Shown piece by piece: positions 7,945 through 15,551 of a stretch of DNA of 64,000 nucleotides. Made by a program: the position numbers and the translations under genes. Below the pieces are notes generated by a model that saw only the letters and a list, made by a program, of their open reading frames with translations, did no database searches and was not told the origin of the DNA. Origin of the DNA: Zavarzinella formosa DSM 19928 (GTDB lineage Bacteria > Planctomycetota > Planctomycetia > Gemmatales > Gemmataceae); NCBI RefSeq assembly GCF_000255705.1, contig NZ_JH636449.1, positions 19,188 through 83,187 on the forward strand, written 5' to 3'. Position 1 is the first letter of the stretch. Each line of letters starts with the position of its first letter.

Positions 7945-10407
7945 ATGCTTCGTTTTGCCCTCGCTTCGCTGGCGTTCGCGGTCCCGGTGTGGGCCGATGC
8001 CCCCCGGTTAATCGTCACCCCGGCCGCTATTGAACTCAATGACAAGGCCCACCCGCACCAGATTTTGGTGACGCGGGTGGACGCCAACGGCGTGTCCCAA
8101 GATGTCTCGGCCGCCGTGACATTGAAGTCTGCCAATCCGGCGCTGGCCGCCGTTTTCGGGCGAAGCGTGATCGGGAATGCCACCGGCGAAACAATGGTGA
8201 CTGTCTCCCACAATGGCCTGACGACTGATGTGAAGGTGAAGATCGCTCTTCCCGCCATCGAATTACCCCCTTCGTTTGCCAACGACGTGGTTCCGATTCT
8301 CACCCGGCAGGGATGCAACCAAGGGGCCTGCCACGGCAAAGGTGCCGGGCAGAACGGCTTTCGCCTGTCGCTTCGTGGCTATGCCCCGGAAACTGACCAT
8401 CGTTACATCACCCGCGAATTCAACGGCCGTCGGCTGGAGATGGCCGATCCCGAGGCCAGTTTGATGCTCCGGAAACCGCTCGGGACTTCCCCTCATGAGG
8501 GGGGCCGGGTGTTCGGGGCCGACAGCCGGGAATATCGCGTGTTGCTTGACTGGATCAAGGCCGGTGTTCCCGGCCCGCTGGCCGACGAGGCGAAGTTGGT
8601 GAAACTGGAACTCTTCCCCGGCACGCGGACGATGAGGAAGGGAGATGTTCAACAACTGCTCGCCATCGGGGAGTTCGGCGACGGTTCCCGCCGTGATGTC
8701 ACTTGGCTGACCAAGTTCGAGTCCAACGATCCCGGCCTGTTAAAGGTGACGCCGGAAGGATTTGTCAGGGCGTTGCGCTTCGGTGAATCGGCGATTCGGG
8801 CTTCGTTCCAGACAGAAGTGGCCGTCGCCACGATGGCTGTCCCGTTCGACACGCCGGTTGATCCGAGTCGTTACACGGCGAAGAACAATTTCATTGACGA
8901 ACACGCCTTCGCCAAACTGGCCGCGTTGAAGATCGAACCGTCCGACGCCTGCGCCGACGATGAGTTCATCCGCCGGGTGTTCCTTGACGCGACCGGAAGC
9001 CTCCCCTCGGCCGACGAAGTCCGGGCGTTCATGAATGACAACTCGCCGAACAAGCGGGCGAAACTCGTCGATCAGGTGTTGGAACGGCCCGAGTATGTCG
9101 ATTATTGGGCATTGATCCTCAGCGACCTGTTGCAGAACCGCAAAGAGCGTGACCACGATGTTCGCGGCATCAAGGGCGTCCGGCAGATGCACGATTGGGT
9201 TCGCAAACAAGTGGCCGCGAACAAGGGTTGGGACGAGATCGCCAAATCAGTCCTCGGTTCCGCCGGCAACACCACCGATTCCCCGGCTATCGGCTACTAT
9301 CTGGTGACCATCGGCGAAAACCGGGAAGCTGAAAAATCCGAAGTGGTTTCCTCGGTGGCCCAAGCCTTCCTCGGCACGCGGATTGGTTGCGCCCAGTGCC
9401 ATAACCACCCGCTCGAAAAATACACCCAAGATGATTACTACCACTTCGCCGGGTTCTTCTCCCGCATCCGGCTTGACCGCAAAGACCCGAAAATGGGCGA
9501 CAGCGCCCTCAAAGTATCGGCCCCGGACCCCAATCAAAACGGCCGCCCGGTGGGGGTGAACCAGCCGCGCACCGGCAAGTTCATGAAGCCGCAACCACTC
9601 GACCGGCAGGTGATGGACATCAAGCCGACCTCCGATCCTCGCGCCCAACTGCTGACGTGGATGACCGACCCGAAGAACGAATACTTCGCCGGGGCGATGA
9701 CCAACCGCATCTGGAAGCACTATCTCGGCGTCGGCCTCGTCGAACCCGTGGACGACCTACGAGCCACCAACCCGCCGACCAACATCCCGCTTTGGAAGGC
9801 CCTCGTCGGCGAATTTGTCTCGCACAAATACGACATGAAACACCTAATGCGGAACATCTTGAACTCCCGCCTCTATCAACTGTCCAGCGCCACCCGGCCG
9901 GCCAACGAAACGGACACCAGGTATTTCTCCCACTATTACGCCCGGCGCCTCCCGGCCGAAGTGATGCTCGACGCGATCTCGACGGTGACCGGCGTCCCCG
10001 ACCGCTTCCCCGGCTACCCGGCCGGCGTCCGGGCGGTGCAACTTCCCGACCCGAGCATGAACTCCTATTTCCTCGCTCTGTTTGGCCGTTCCGAACGGGT
10101 GACGGCGTGTGCCTGCGAACGAAACGGCGAAGTGACGATGCCTCAACTGCTCCACCTGCAAAATGGCGAAAACGTGGTGCAAAAGGTGAAATCGGCAGAC
10201 GGCCGCCTCGCCGAACTGTTGAAGAAACATGCCGACAATGACCAAGTGATGGACGACCTGTTCCTCTCGGCCTTGGCCCGCAAACCGAGCAATGCCGAAC
10301 GTGACGCTGTGAAGAAACTGCTGGCCGAGGGCGACCCGCGAGACGAGGTTTTCCGCGATCTGTTTTGGGCCATTCTGAACTCGAAGAACTTTGCGTTTAA
10401 TCATTGA
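7945..10407 (+). CDS. secreted DUF1549/DUF1553 protein with Big2-like domain and haem motifs
   Basis: 820 residues, signal peptide at the N-terminus (ALASLAFAVPVWA). A bacterial Ig-like (Big2) domain occupies about 25-110. Next comes GCNQGACHGK (a C-x4-C-H motif near residue 122), a second Ig-like region, and then DUF1549 (roughly 300-500) with CAQCH near 482, followed by DUF1553 to the C-terminus. These are planctomycete 'cytochrome' proteins of unknown biochemical role, usually encoded next to DUF1501 proteins; here the partner lies at 11136 and only a two-gene module separates them. ATG at 7945 with GAGAGG ten bases upstream is preferred over the TTG at 7936. Export and haem attachment are predicted, not shown. 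Confidence 0.92.
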   Translation: MLRFALASLAFAVPVWADAPRLIVTPAAIELNDKAHPHQILVTRVDANGVSQDVSAAVTLKSANPALAAVFGRSVIGNATGETMVTVSHNGLTTDVKVKIALPAIELPPSFANDVVPILTRQGCNQGACHGKGAGQNGFRLSLRGYAPETDHRYITREFNGRRLEMADPEASLMLRKPLGTSPHEGGRVFGADSREYRVLLDWIKAGVPGPLADEAKLVKLELFPGTRTMRKGDVQQLLAIGEFGDGSRRDVTWLTKFESNDPGLLKVTPEGFVRALRFGESAIRASFQTEVAVATMAVPFDTPVDPSRYTAKNNFIDEHAFAKLAALKIEPSDACADDEFIRRVFLDATGSLPSADEVRAFMNDNSPNKRAKLVDQVLERPEYVDYWALILSDLLQNRKERDHDVRGIKGVRQMHDWVRKQVAANKGWDEIAKSVLGSAGNTTDSPAIGYYLVTIGENREAEKSEVVSSVAQAFLGTRIGCAQCHNHPLEKYTQDDYYHFAGFFSRIRLDRKDPKMGDSALKVSAPDPNQNGRPVGVNQPRTGKFMKPQPLDRQVMDIKPTSDPRAQLLTWMTDPKNEYFAGAMTNRIWKHYLGVGLVEPVDDLRATNPPTNIPLWKALVGEFVSHKYDMKHLMRNILNSRLYQLSSATRPANETDTRYFSHYYARRLPAEVMLDAISTVTGVPDRFPGYPAGVRAVQLPDPSMNSYFLALFGRSERVTACACERNGEVTMPQLLHLQNGENVVQKVKSADGRLAELLKKHADNDQVMDDLFLSALARKPSNAERDAVKKLLAEGDPRDEVFRDLFWAILNSKNFAFNH

Positions 10408-10450
10408 ACGACAATAGAATCTCGTGTCGAATGGAGTTGAGGGAAGCCTA

Positions 10451-10711
10451 ATGAGTGTCCAAGAATCCAAGATGGCGACAGCGGAAGTTGTCCGTCGCGG
10501 GCATGAGATTTATGACCGGGTCGTCAAGCCGGTCGTCCGGCCGGAAGATCACGGGAAGTTTGTTGCCATCGAGGTTCTGAGCGAAGACTTTGAACTCGAC
10601 GCCGATGATTACTCCGCTGCCGAACGATTGAGAGTCCGCCGTCCGTCCGGCGAGTATTATCTCGGGCGGGTCGGTTACCCGACTGCTTATCAATCAAGAG
10701 GCTTTCGATGA
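10451..10711 (+). CDS. small partner protein of the aspartic-protease pair
   Basis: 86 residues, beginning at ATG 10451 with GAGGGA upstream. It is acidic in the middle (FVAIEVLSEDFELDADDY) and ends in LGRVGYPTAY. This pattern is typical of the small protein encoded directly before clan AA retropepsin-like genes in planctomycetes and cyanobacteria, and such pairs are often annotated as toxin-antitoxin-like. Its stop overlaps the next start (ATGA), so the two are coupled. Actual antitoxin function is unproven. Confidence 0.6.
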   Translation: MSVQESKMATAEVVRRGHEIYDRVVKPVVRPEDHGKFVAIEVLSEDFELDADDYSAAERLRVRRPSGEYYLGRVGYPTAYQSRGFR

Positions 10712-11081
10712 TACGGGGGACGGTTAATGATCGTCATGAGGCGATTGTCCGTCTTCGGTTGCGAGGGCCGAAAGGGGCAGAGACAGACGAAGGCCTCGTG
10801 ATTGACACGGGATATTCCGCGGCGATTACCTTGCCTCGGAATATCGTGGGATACTTGGATCTGGATTTCCATGTCAGGTCCGAATGGACGCTGGCGGATG
10901 GGGTTGTCAGGATGCTTGAAATATTCAAGCTGGAAGTGGAATGGAATGGCGCGTGTGGCGACAGGTGCTGGCGACATGCACGGAGGACGCTCCCATGATG
11001 GGAATGCGTCTGCTGGCGGGCCATCATCTGTCCGTCGAGGCCAAACCCGGCGGGGCGGTAGAAATCACGCCCTTGCCCTGA
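10708..11081 (+). pseudogene. clan AA aspartic protease gene, frameshifted
   Basis: The first ~83 codons encode a retropepsin-like fold with the catalytic motif VIDTGYSAAITLP, in which D-T-G is intact. After EVEWNGA the frame goes wrong: the intact family would continue AWRQVL, and that continuation is present two bases out of frame. It starts at 10956 and gives a normal C-terminus (MMGMRLLAGHHL...PGGAVEITPLP) that ends at 11081. The sequence GCGTGTGG at 10951-10958 looks like GCGTGG with a duplicated GT. The unshifted frame runs on to 10998 with a nonsense tail. This is either a true two-base insertion or a base-call error. The gene overlaps its upstream partner by ATGA. Confidence 0.8.
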
Positions 11082-11135
11082 AACGAAAACGGATCACAAA
11101 CGAAGTCTCTTAACCTTGAATCATTTGGGACCGAC

Positions 11136-12428
11136 ATGTTCGACATCAACTTCAATCGTCGTTCCTTTCTCCGAGTCGGCGGCCTCTCCGCGTTCTCGCT
11201 GTCGCTTGCGGATGTGCTGCGGGCCGAGCGGAAGTTGCCCGGCGGGAAGTCGAAGCACCGGGCGCAGTCGGTCATTCTGGTGTATCTCGGCGGGGGCATG
11301 TCCCACCACGACACGTTTGACCTGAAGCCGGAACAACCGGCCGAGATTCGCGGCAAATACAAGCCGATGGACTCGAACGTGCCCGGCTTGCAGATAGGCG
11401 AATTGTTGCCGATGATGGCGAAGACGATGGACAAAGTCTCGCTGATCCGCTCCGGGTCGCACAACAACGACCACCACGAAACGGCCACCAACTGGGTGAT
11501 GTCCGGCCGGTTCGGATCGGCCTTCGGGGACTTCCCGGCCATCGGGGCGGTTGTCGCCCATGAGACGGGATTTCGCGGAACGATGCCGCCGTATGTGTCG
11601 GTGCCGCGCAATCCTTCCTTCACTTGGGAACTCGGCAAGAGCGCCTTCCTCGGCGGCCGGTATGAGTCCTTCAAGGCCGGTGATCCGAACGACAAGAACT
11701 ACAAGGTGCAGGACGTCTCCCCGGCCGATGCGATGACTACCCGGAAGATCGAACGCCGGGGCCGGTTGCTTGATGCCGTCGATGGCTTGGCCCGACAGGT
11801 TCAGTCAAACGATCAAATCAACACCTACGACGAATTCCGGCAACGGGCCTCCGCGATGATCCTCTCCGGCGAGGCACGCAAGGCATTTGCCATCGACGAG
11901 GAAAGCGAAAAGCTCCGCGACCGTTACGGTCGTACGACCTTTGGCCAAAGCTGCCTGCTCGCCCGGCGGTTGGTGGAGTCCGGCGTGCGGTTTGTCACCG
12001 TCAATTACGGTGGTTGGGACCATCACGGCAAAATCTTCGAGGGATTGGACCGGAAACTCCCCGAGTTTGACCGGGGCTTCTCCTCCCTCGTCAACGACCT
12101 GACGGAACGCGGCCTGATCTCGGACACGCTGGTCGTGTGCATGGGCGAATTTGGCCGCACGCCGAAGATCAACAAGGACGCCGGCCGCGACCACTGGGGC
12201 CAGGCCGGCTCGCTGCTGTTCGCCGGGGCGGGCGTGAAGCCCGGCAACGTGATCGGGGCAACGGACAAACAGGGGGCCTACGCCACCAAGCGGCCTGTCT
12301 CTCCGGCCGACGTGGCCTACACCGTGTTCGATTCGCTGGGCATCGATCCCCGCAAACAACTGGTGACGCCGGACGGGCGGCCCATTGAGATTCTGGATCA
12401 GGGCGAATTGGTGAAAGAGTTATTCTGA
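11136..12428 (+). CDS. DUF1501 secreted protein
   Basis: 430 residues. The N-terminus NRRSFLRVGGLSAFSLSLADVL is a Tat-like signal (twin Arg followed by a hydrophobic stretch), so export folded and with a cofactor or metal is likely. The DUF1501 body is in the alkaline-phosphatase/sulfatase superfamily: LVYLGGGMSHHDTFDLKP near 48-65, SHNNDHHETATNWV, GWDHHGKIF and VVCMGEFGRTPK...GRDHWGQA are the recognisable blocks. The many His and Asp residues would fit a metal site. In planctomycetes it is usually encoded just after DUF1549/DUF1553 proteins, and the two probably act together outside the cytoplasm. Enzymatic activity is not known. Confidence 0.93.
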   Translation: MFDINFNRRSFLRVGGLSAFSLSLADVLRAERKLPGGKSKHRAQSVILVYLGGGMSHHDTFDLKPEQPAEIRGKYKPMDSNVPGLQIGELLPMMAKTMDKVSLIRSGSHNNDHHETATNWVMSGRFGSAFGDFPAIGAVVAHETGFRGTMPPYVSVPRNPSFTWELGKSAFLGGRYESFKAGDPNDKNYKVQDVSPADAMTTRKIERRGRLLDAVDGLARQVQSNDQINTYDEFRQRASAMILSGEARKAFAIDEESEKLRDRYGRTTFGQSCLLARRLVESGVRFVTVNYGGWDHHGKIFEGLDRKLPEFDRGFSSLVNDLTERGLISDTLVVCMGEFGRTPKINKDAGRDHWGQAGSLLFAGAGVKPGNVIGATDKQGAYATKRPVSPADVAYTVFDSLGIDPRKQLVTPDGRPIEILDQGELVKELF

Positions 12429-12444
12429 AAACTGAAGAGAAAAT

Positions 12445-12590
12445 ATTTCACGCAAAGGACGCCAAGACGGCAAAGTTCGCCAAAGAGTCGTAAATGTGCA
12501 ATCATTCTCTTGCCACGCGTGGCAGATGAATGAAGAGCATTCCAAATCTCTTTGGCGAACTTTGCCGTCTTGGCGTCCTTTGCGTGAAAT
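12445..12590. repeat. 43-bp perfect inverted repeat with short-period arms
   Basis: Arms 12445-12487 and 12548-12590 are exact reverse complements over 43 bases, with a 60-base loop. The arm reads as degenerate 8-10 base units (CGCAAAGGA, CGCCAAGA, CGGCAAAGTT, CGCCAAAG). The loop holds a 14-base palindrome TGCCACGCGTGGCA at 12511-12524. It starts 16 bases after the DUF1501 stop and ends 24 bases before the next start, and could serve as a terminator or mRNA stabiliser. Similar CGCAAAGACGCCAAGACG-type repeats are widespread in planctomycete intergenic DNA. Confidence 0.9.
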
Positions 12591-12614
12591 GTCTTTTAAA
12601 TTGATGGTCCTTTC

Positions 12615-13376
12615 ATGATGCGTTCTCTCCTTCCGGCGTTGGTTCTTTTTGTCCCCGCTTTTGCCCAGAACAAAGACAAGCCGAAAGATCCGCCGCCGAA
12701 GCCCCTTTACTCTTTTCAACTGGCCGTCGAACCCGGCAAGCCGACCAAGCTCACCATTCGCGGGCTGCGTCTCGACACCGCAACGGACATTCGGGTCCAG
12801 GAACCCAAATCCACCGGAAAGGTGTTGGGCAAGGGCCGCAAATCGGCCGTCGGCAACCAGCAAAGCGCCGATGTGGTTGGCGACTCGGAAATTGATGTGG
12901 AAGTGACCGTCCCCCCGGAGGTCGCCGGGGGATTGCTGGCCATTTCCCTGATCGGCCCCGGCGGCGAAAGCAAGCCGTGCGCGGTGGCCATCAATGACGA
13001 CACCCCGCGACTGGCCGAGAAGGAACCTAATGACGGGTTCAAGGAAGCCATGCCGCTGACGGTGCCGGTCGTGGTCACAGGTGGTTTCAAACAAGCCCAA
13101 GACGCGGATGTCTTCAAGTTCGAGGCCAAAGCCGGGGAAGAATACGCCATCAGCGTGCAAGCCAAACGCCTCGGCTCCCCCGCCGACGTGCTGCTCTCGC
13201 TCTACAACGCCGACCAACGGGTGATCGCCACCGGCGAGGCCAGGGAAGACAACCCCGACCCCGCGCTTACGGTGAAAATCCCCAAAGACGGCCCGTACTT
13301 CATCAGTCTGCTCGAAGGAAACGACCAAGGGGGAAACAATTTCAATTACCGGTTGATCGTTCGGAAAACGAAGTAG
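12615..13376 (+). CDS. secreted protein with PPC-like domain
   Basis: 253 residues with a short signal peptide (LLPALVLFVPAFA). The middle is Ig-like. The C-terminal ~120 residues look like a bacterial pre-peptidase C-terminal (PPC) domain: EKEPNDGFKEAMPL is the typical opening, then DADVFKFEAKAGEEYAISV and a closing PYFISLLEGNDQGGNNFNYRLIV. Such proteins are often the third member of the DUF1549/DUF1501 clusters, consistent with its place here. It is probably anchored in or shed into the periplasm or exterior; binding partners are unknown. Confidence 0.82.
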   Translation: MMRSLLPALVLFVPAFAQNKDKPKDPPPKPLYSFQLAVEPGKPTKLTIRGLRLDTATDIRVQEPKSTGKVLGKGRKSAVGNQQSADVVGDSEIDVEVTVPPEVAGGLLAISLIGPGGESKPCAVAINDDTPRLAEKEPNDGFKEAMPLTVPVVVTGGFKQAQDADVFKFEAKAGEEYAISVQAKRLGSPADVLLSLYNADQRVIATGEAREDNPDPALTVKIPKDGPYFISLLEGNDQGGNNFNYRLIVRKTK

Positions 13377-13399
13377 ATCCGTCTTGAATCGGCACAATC

Positions 13400-13966
13400 A
13401 TGGGGCTTGATTATTCCAAAGGCTGCGTCAATTTTCGTGATGTCGGCGAATGCGTAAATCTGCTCGCCGGGCGTGACGTTTTGCCATTGGGCGTGATCCT
13501 ACGGGGCGGCAAACTGGATTCGACCGACAGCGGCGAACAGATTTGTTGTCCGGGAACGATCATCAATTTGCGGAAAGGGCCGGACCCGGCGGACAAAATG
13601 TTCGACGCTGACCACTGGCACTTTCCAATTTCCAACGACCACGAAAAATACGACACCACCGACCGCGTCGTCAAGCGGTGGCTCAACGACATCTTCGCAT
13701 GTCTGGAAAACCAAGTGGTTCGCTCGCCGGTGTTGTTCCATTGCACCTCGGGGAAAGACCGAACCGGTGTCGTGGTGGCCGTGCTTTTGACGGTGTTGGG
13801 AATCGACCGGGAATTAATCATCCAAGAATATCTCTGGAGCGACGGCGAGGTGAGCCGGGACTTGATTGAGCAATCTCTCGATGGTCTTGGCGATCCTGTG
13901 GCCTATTTTCACAAGGTCGATCCGCAGGCCATTCGGAAGAAGTTTCTCGACGGCTTTCCAACATGA
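13400..13966 (+). CDS. tyrosine-protein phosphatase (DSP-like)
   Basis: 188 residues containing the cysteine-phosphatase loop HCTSGKDRTG (C115 nucleophile, R121), with the upstream block NFRDVGECVNLLAGRDVLPLGVILRGGKLDS typical of the Y_phosphatase3 family. The upstream Asp for general acid catalysis is probably in the LRKGPDPAD region. Substrates in this family range from phosphotyrosine to phosphoinositides and cannot be decided here. The stop overlaps the next ATG by four bases, tying it to the alarmone-hydrolase-like gene. Confidence 0.85.
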   Translation: MGLDYSKGCVNFRDVGECVNLLAGRDVLPLGVILRGGKLDSTDSGEQICCPGTIINLRKGPDPADKMFDADHWHFPISNDHEKYDTTDRVVKRWLNDIFACLENQVVRSPVLFHCTSGKDRTGVVVAVLLTVLGIDRELIIQEYLWSDGEVSRDLIEQSLDGLGDPVAYFHKVDPQAIRKKFLDGFPT

Positions 13967-14493
13967 CGAGAGCATCACGGGTGACAATGATGAGCGAGAA
14001 GACAAGCCAAGCCCGTGAATTTGCGGTGACGGCTCACGGCGACCAGCGATACGGCACGGAACCCTATTCTGTTCATTTGGATGCTATTGCCACGTTGCTT
14101 CAACCGTTCGGGGAACAAGCCCAAATTGTCGGCTACCTGCACGATGTGGCCGAGGATACCCCGGTGACAGTTCAAACAATCCGTGAAATATTCGGCGATT
14201 TGGTGGCTGATTGCGTGGCGTTGGTGACCGACGAGGACGGGGCGAACCGCAAGCAACGCAAAGCTCTCACCAACGCCAAACTGGCCAAAGTGGAACCGGA
14301 GCACCATCTCGCATTGATCGTCAAGGCCGCCGACCGGCTGGCCAATCTCCGGGCTTCCACCGGCCAGAGAGAAGGCTCAAAACTGGAAATGTATCGCCGC
14401 GAACATCCGGAGTTTCGACTGGCCGCCTATCGACCAAATCTGTGCGAGGAATTATGGGTTGAGATGGATGCTCTGCTGAAAACGGCCGATTAG
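13963..14493 (+). CDS. HD-domain alarmone hydrolase, MESH1/SAH-like
   Basis: 176 residues, single HD domain of the RelA/SpoT hydrolase type: H in YSVHLDAIATLL, the HD pair in YLHDVAEDTPVT, E and D in the same block, and VTDEDGANRKQRKALTNAKLAK, followed by VKAADRLANLRAS. These blocks line up with small alarmone hydrolases (MESH1-like), which remove pyrophosphate from (p)ppGpp or act on related nucleotides using Mn. No synthetase domain is present. Start at 13963 is set by the ATGA overlap with the phosphatase gene. The nucleotide specificity is inferred from family. Confidence 0.85.
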   Translation: MTRASRVTMMSEKTSQAREFAVTAHGDQRYGTEPYSVHLDAIATLLQPFGEQAQIVGYLHDVAEDTPVTVQTIREIFGDLVADCVALVTDEDGANRKQRKALTNAKLAKVEPEHHLALIVKAADRLANLRASTGQREGSKLEMYRREHPEFRLAAYRPNLCEELWVEMDALLKTAD

Positions 14494-14513
14494 CGCAAGC
14501 AATGCATGTCCCT

Positions 14514-14519
14514 TATAAT
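14514..14519 (+). promoter_or_regulatory. possible -10 element for the nucleotidyltransferase gene
   Basis: TATAAT 28 bases before the ATG at 14547, giving a predicted 5' leader of about 20 bases with AAGGGA as RBS. No clear -35 is visible. It sits in the 53-base gap after the alarmone-hydrolase gene, so the nucleotidyltransferase may be transcribed separately. Confidence 0.35.
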
Positions 14520-14546
14520 GAGCGGCATCTTCCAAGGGAATCAGTC

Positions 14547-15131
14547 ATGGATTCGTCGGTCATCTCCGGTTGGGAAAGGACGGTTCGAGCCGTGGAAAAA
14601 GTACGTGAACGGCTTCGGCGGGTGACGGCCGCTTTGGAGTCGGCGGGCATTCCGTATGCGGTGATCGGTGGAAATGCCGTCGCCGAATGGGTGGGCCGCG
14701 TGGATGAGGCGGCGGTGCGGAACACGCAAGATGTGGACATCTTGTTGCGGCGGGAGGATCTTCCCGCGAGCATCATCGCCGCGGAATCGGCGGGGTTTGT
14801 CTACCGTCATGCCGCGAGCATCGACATGTTTCTCGACGGAGCCAGCGGCCGGGCGAGAGACGCCATTCATGTGATTTTTGCGAACGAGAAGGTGCGGGCC
14901 GAATATGCCGCCCCGGCTCCGGATGTCACCGAGTCCGAACAGGGGGCTTCGTTTCGTGTGCTGTCTTTTGAATCCCTCGTGCGGATGAAATTGACTTCCA
15001 ACCGCGACAAAGATCGAATGCACTTGCGAGACATGCTTGATGTGGGCTTGCTCGACGAAACGTGGCCGGCCCGGTTCTCGCCGGAACTTGCCGAGAGATT
15101 GCAGCATCTGCTCGACACACCGGAAGGATGA
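14547..15131 (+). CDS. nucleotidyltransferase-fold protein
   Basis: 194 residues. The polymerase-beta-like nucleotidyltransferase motif is visible: VIGGNAVAEWV, then TQDVDILLRREDL (D-x-D) and later a strand with DAIHVIFA that may carry the third acid. The length and lack of other domains fit stand-alone AbiEii/MNT-like proteins, which transfer NMP to RNA or protein and often form toxin-antitoxin pairs. No HEPN or AbiEi partner is next to it. Start at 14547 is preferred over 14502 because AAGGGA sits seven bases upstream. Confidence 0.75.
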   Translation: MDSSVISGWERTVRAVEKVRERLRRVTAALESAGIPYAVIGGNAVAEWVGRVDEAAVRNTQDVDILLRREDLPASIIAAESAGFVYRHAASIDMFLDGASGRARDAIHVIFANEKVRAEYAAPAPDVTESEQGASFRVLSFESLVRMKLTSNRDKDRMHLRDMLDVGLLDETWPARFSPELAERLQHLLDTPEG

Positions 15132-15551
15132 ATCTTTCGGCCAATCATACAATCAAAACTCTTGGGAACTAATTCAATTAAAAATAGCTTTCAGGGCTAA
15201 CAGCAGGCCGCACTCGCACAATTTTGAATTCTTCGGAACGGAAACCAAGGGATCGTCCTCTAAAGGATTCGGCGACTTCATCATCTCCGTGACGCGGGCG
15301 AAAAACTCGTAATGTTGTTCCATGATGACAAGAAGAATCAGGACTTTGAGAAAAGACTCTAGCCCTGATTGAATTGCTTGAAAAGTCGGCGTTTCATCGC
15401 CACATCAGCTTTCCCTTGGGTCTTTGTCCTGCGTTTTGGTGATTCCGGTGCAAATTGAGCGATTCTTCTTGCCAGTTGGCGCCCGGCACGGAAAAATTAA
15501 CATGGTCGGGTTTGATTCCCTGCCGGTCAGGCTCCTTCGGAGTTTTCCATC
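15132..15551. other. 420-base region between two plus-strand genes
   Basis: Contains one possible minus-strand small gene (15174-15323, listed separately). The remaining ~230 bases up to the large secreted protein gene show no repeats, no strong hairpin and no clear promoter. Confidence 0.4.
15174..15323 (-). CDS. possible 49-residue small protein
   Basis: Minus-strand frame with ATG at 15323 and TGA at 15174-15176. Codon third positions are mostly G or C in the first two thirds, as in neighbouring genes. The peptide is soluble (MEQHYEFFARVTEMM at the start, a CEC motif near the end) and fits no known family. There is no Shine-Dalgarno. It may be a real small gene or a decayed fragment. Confidence 0.3.
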   Translation of the reverse strand: MEQHYEFFARVTEMMKSPNPLEDDPLVSVPKNSKLCECGLLLALKAIFN

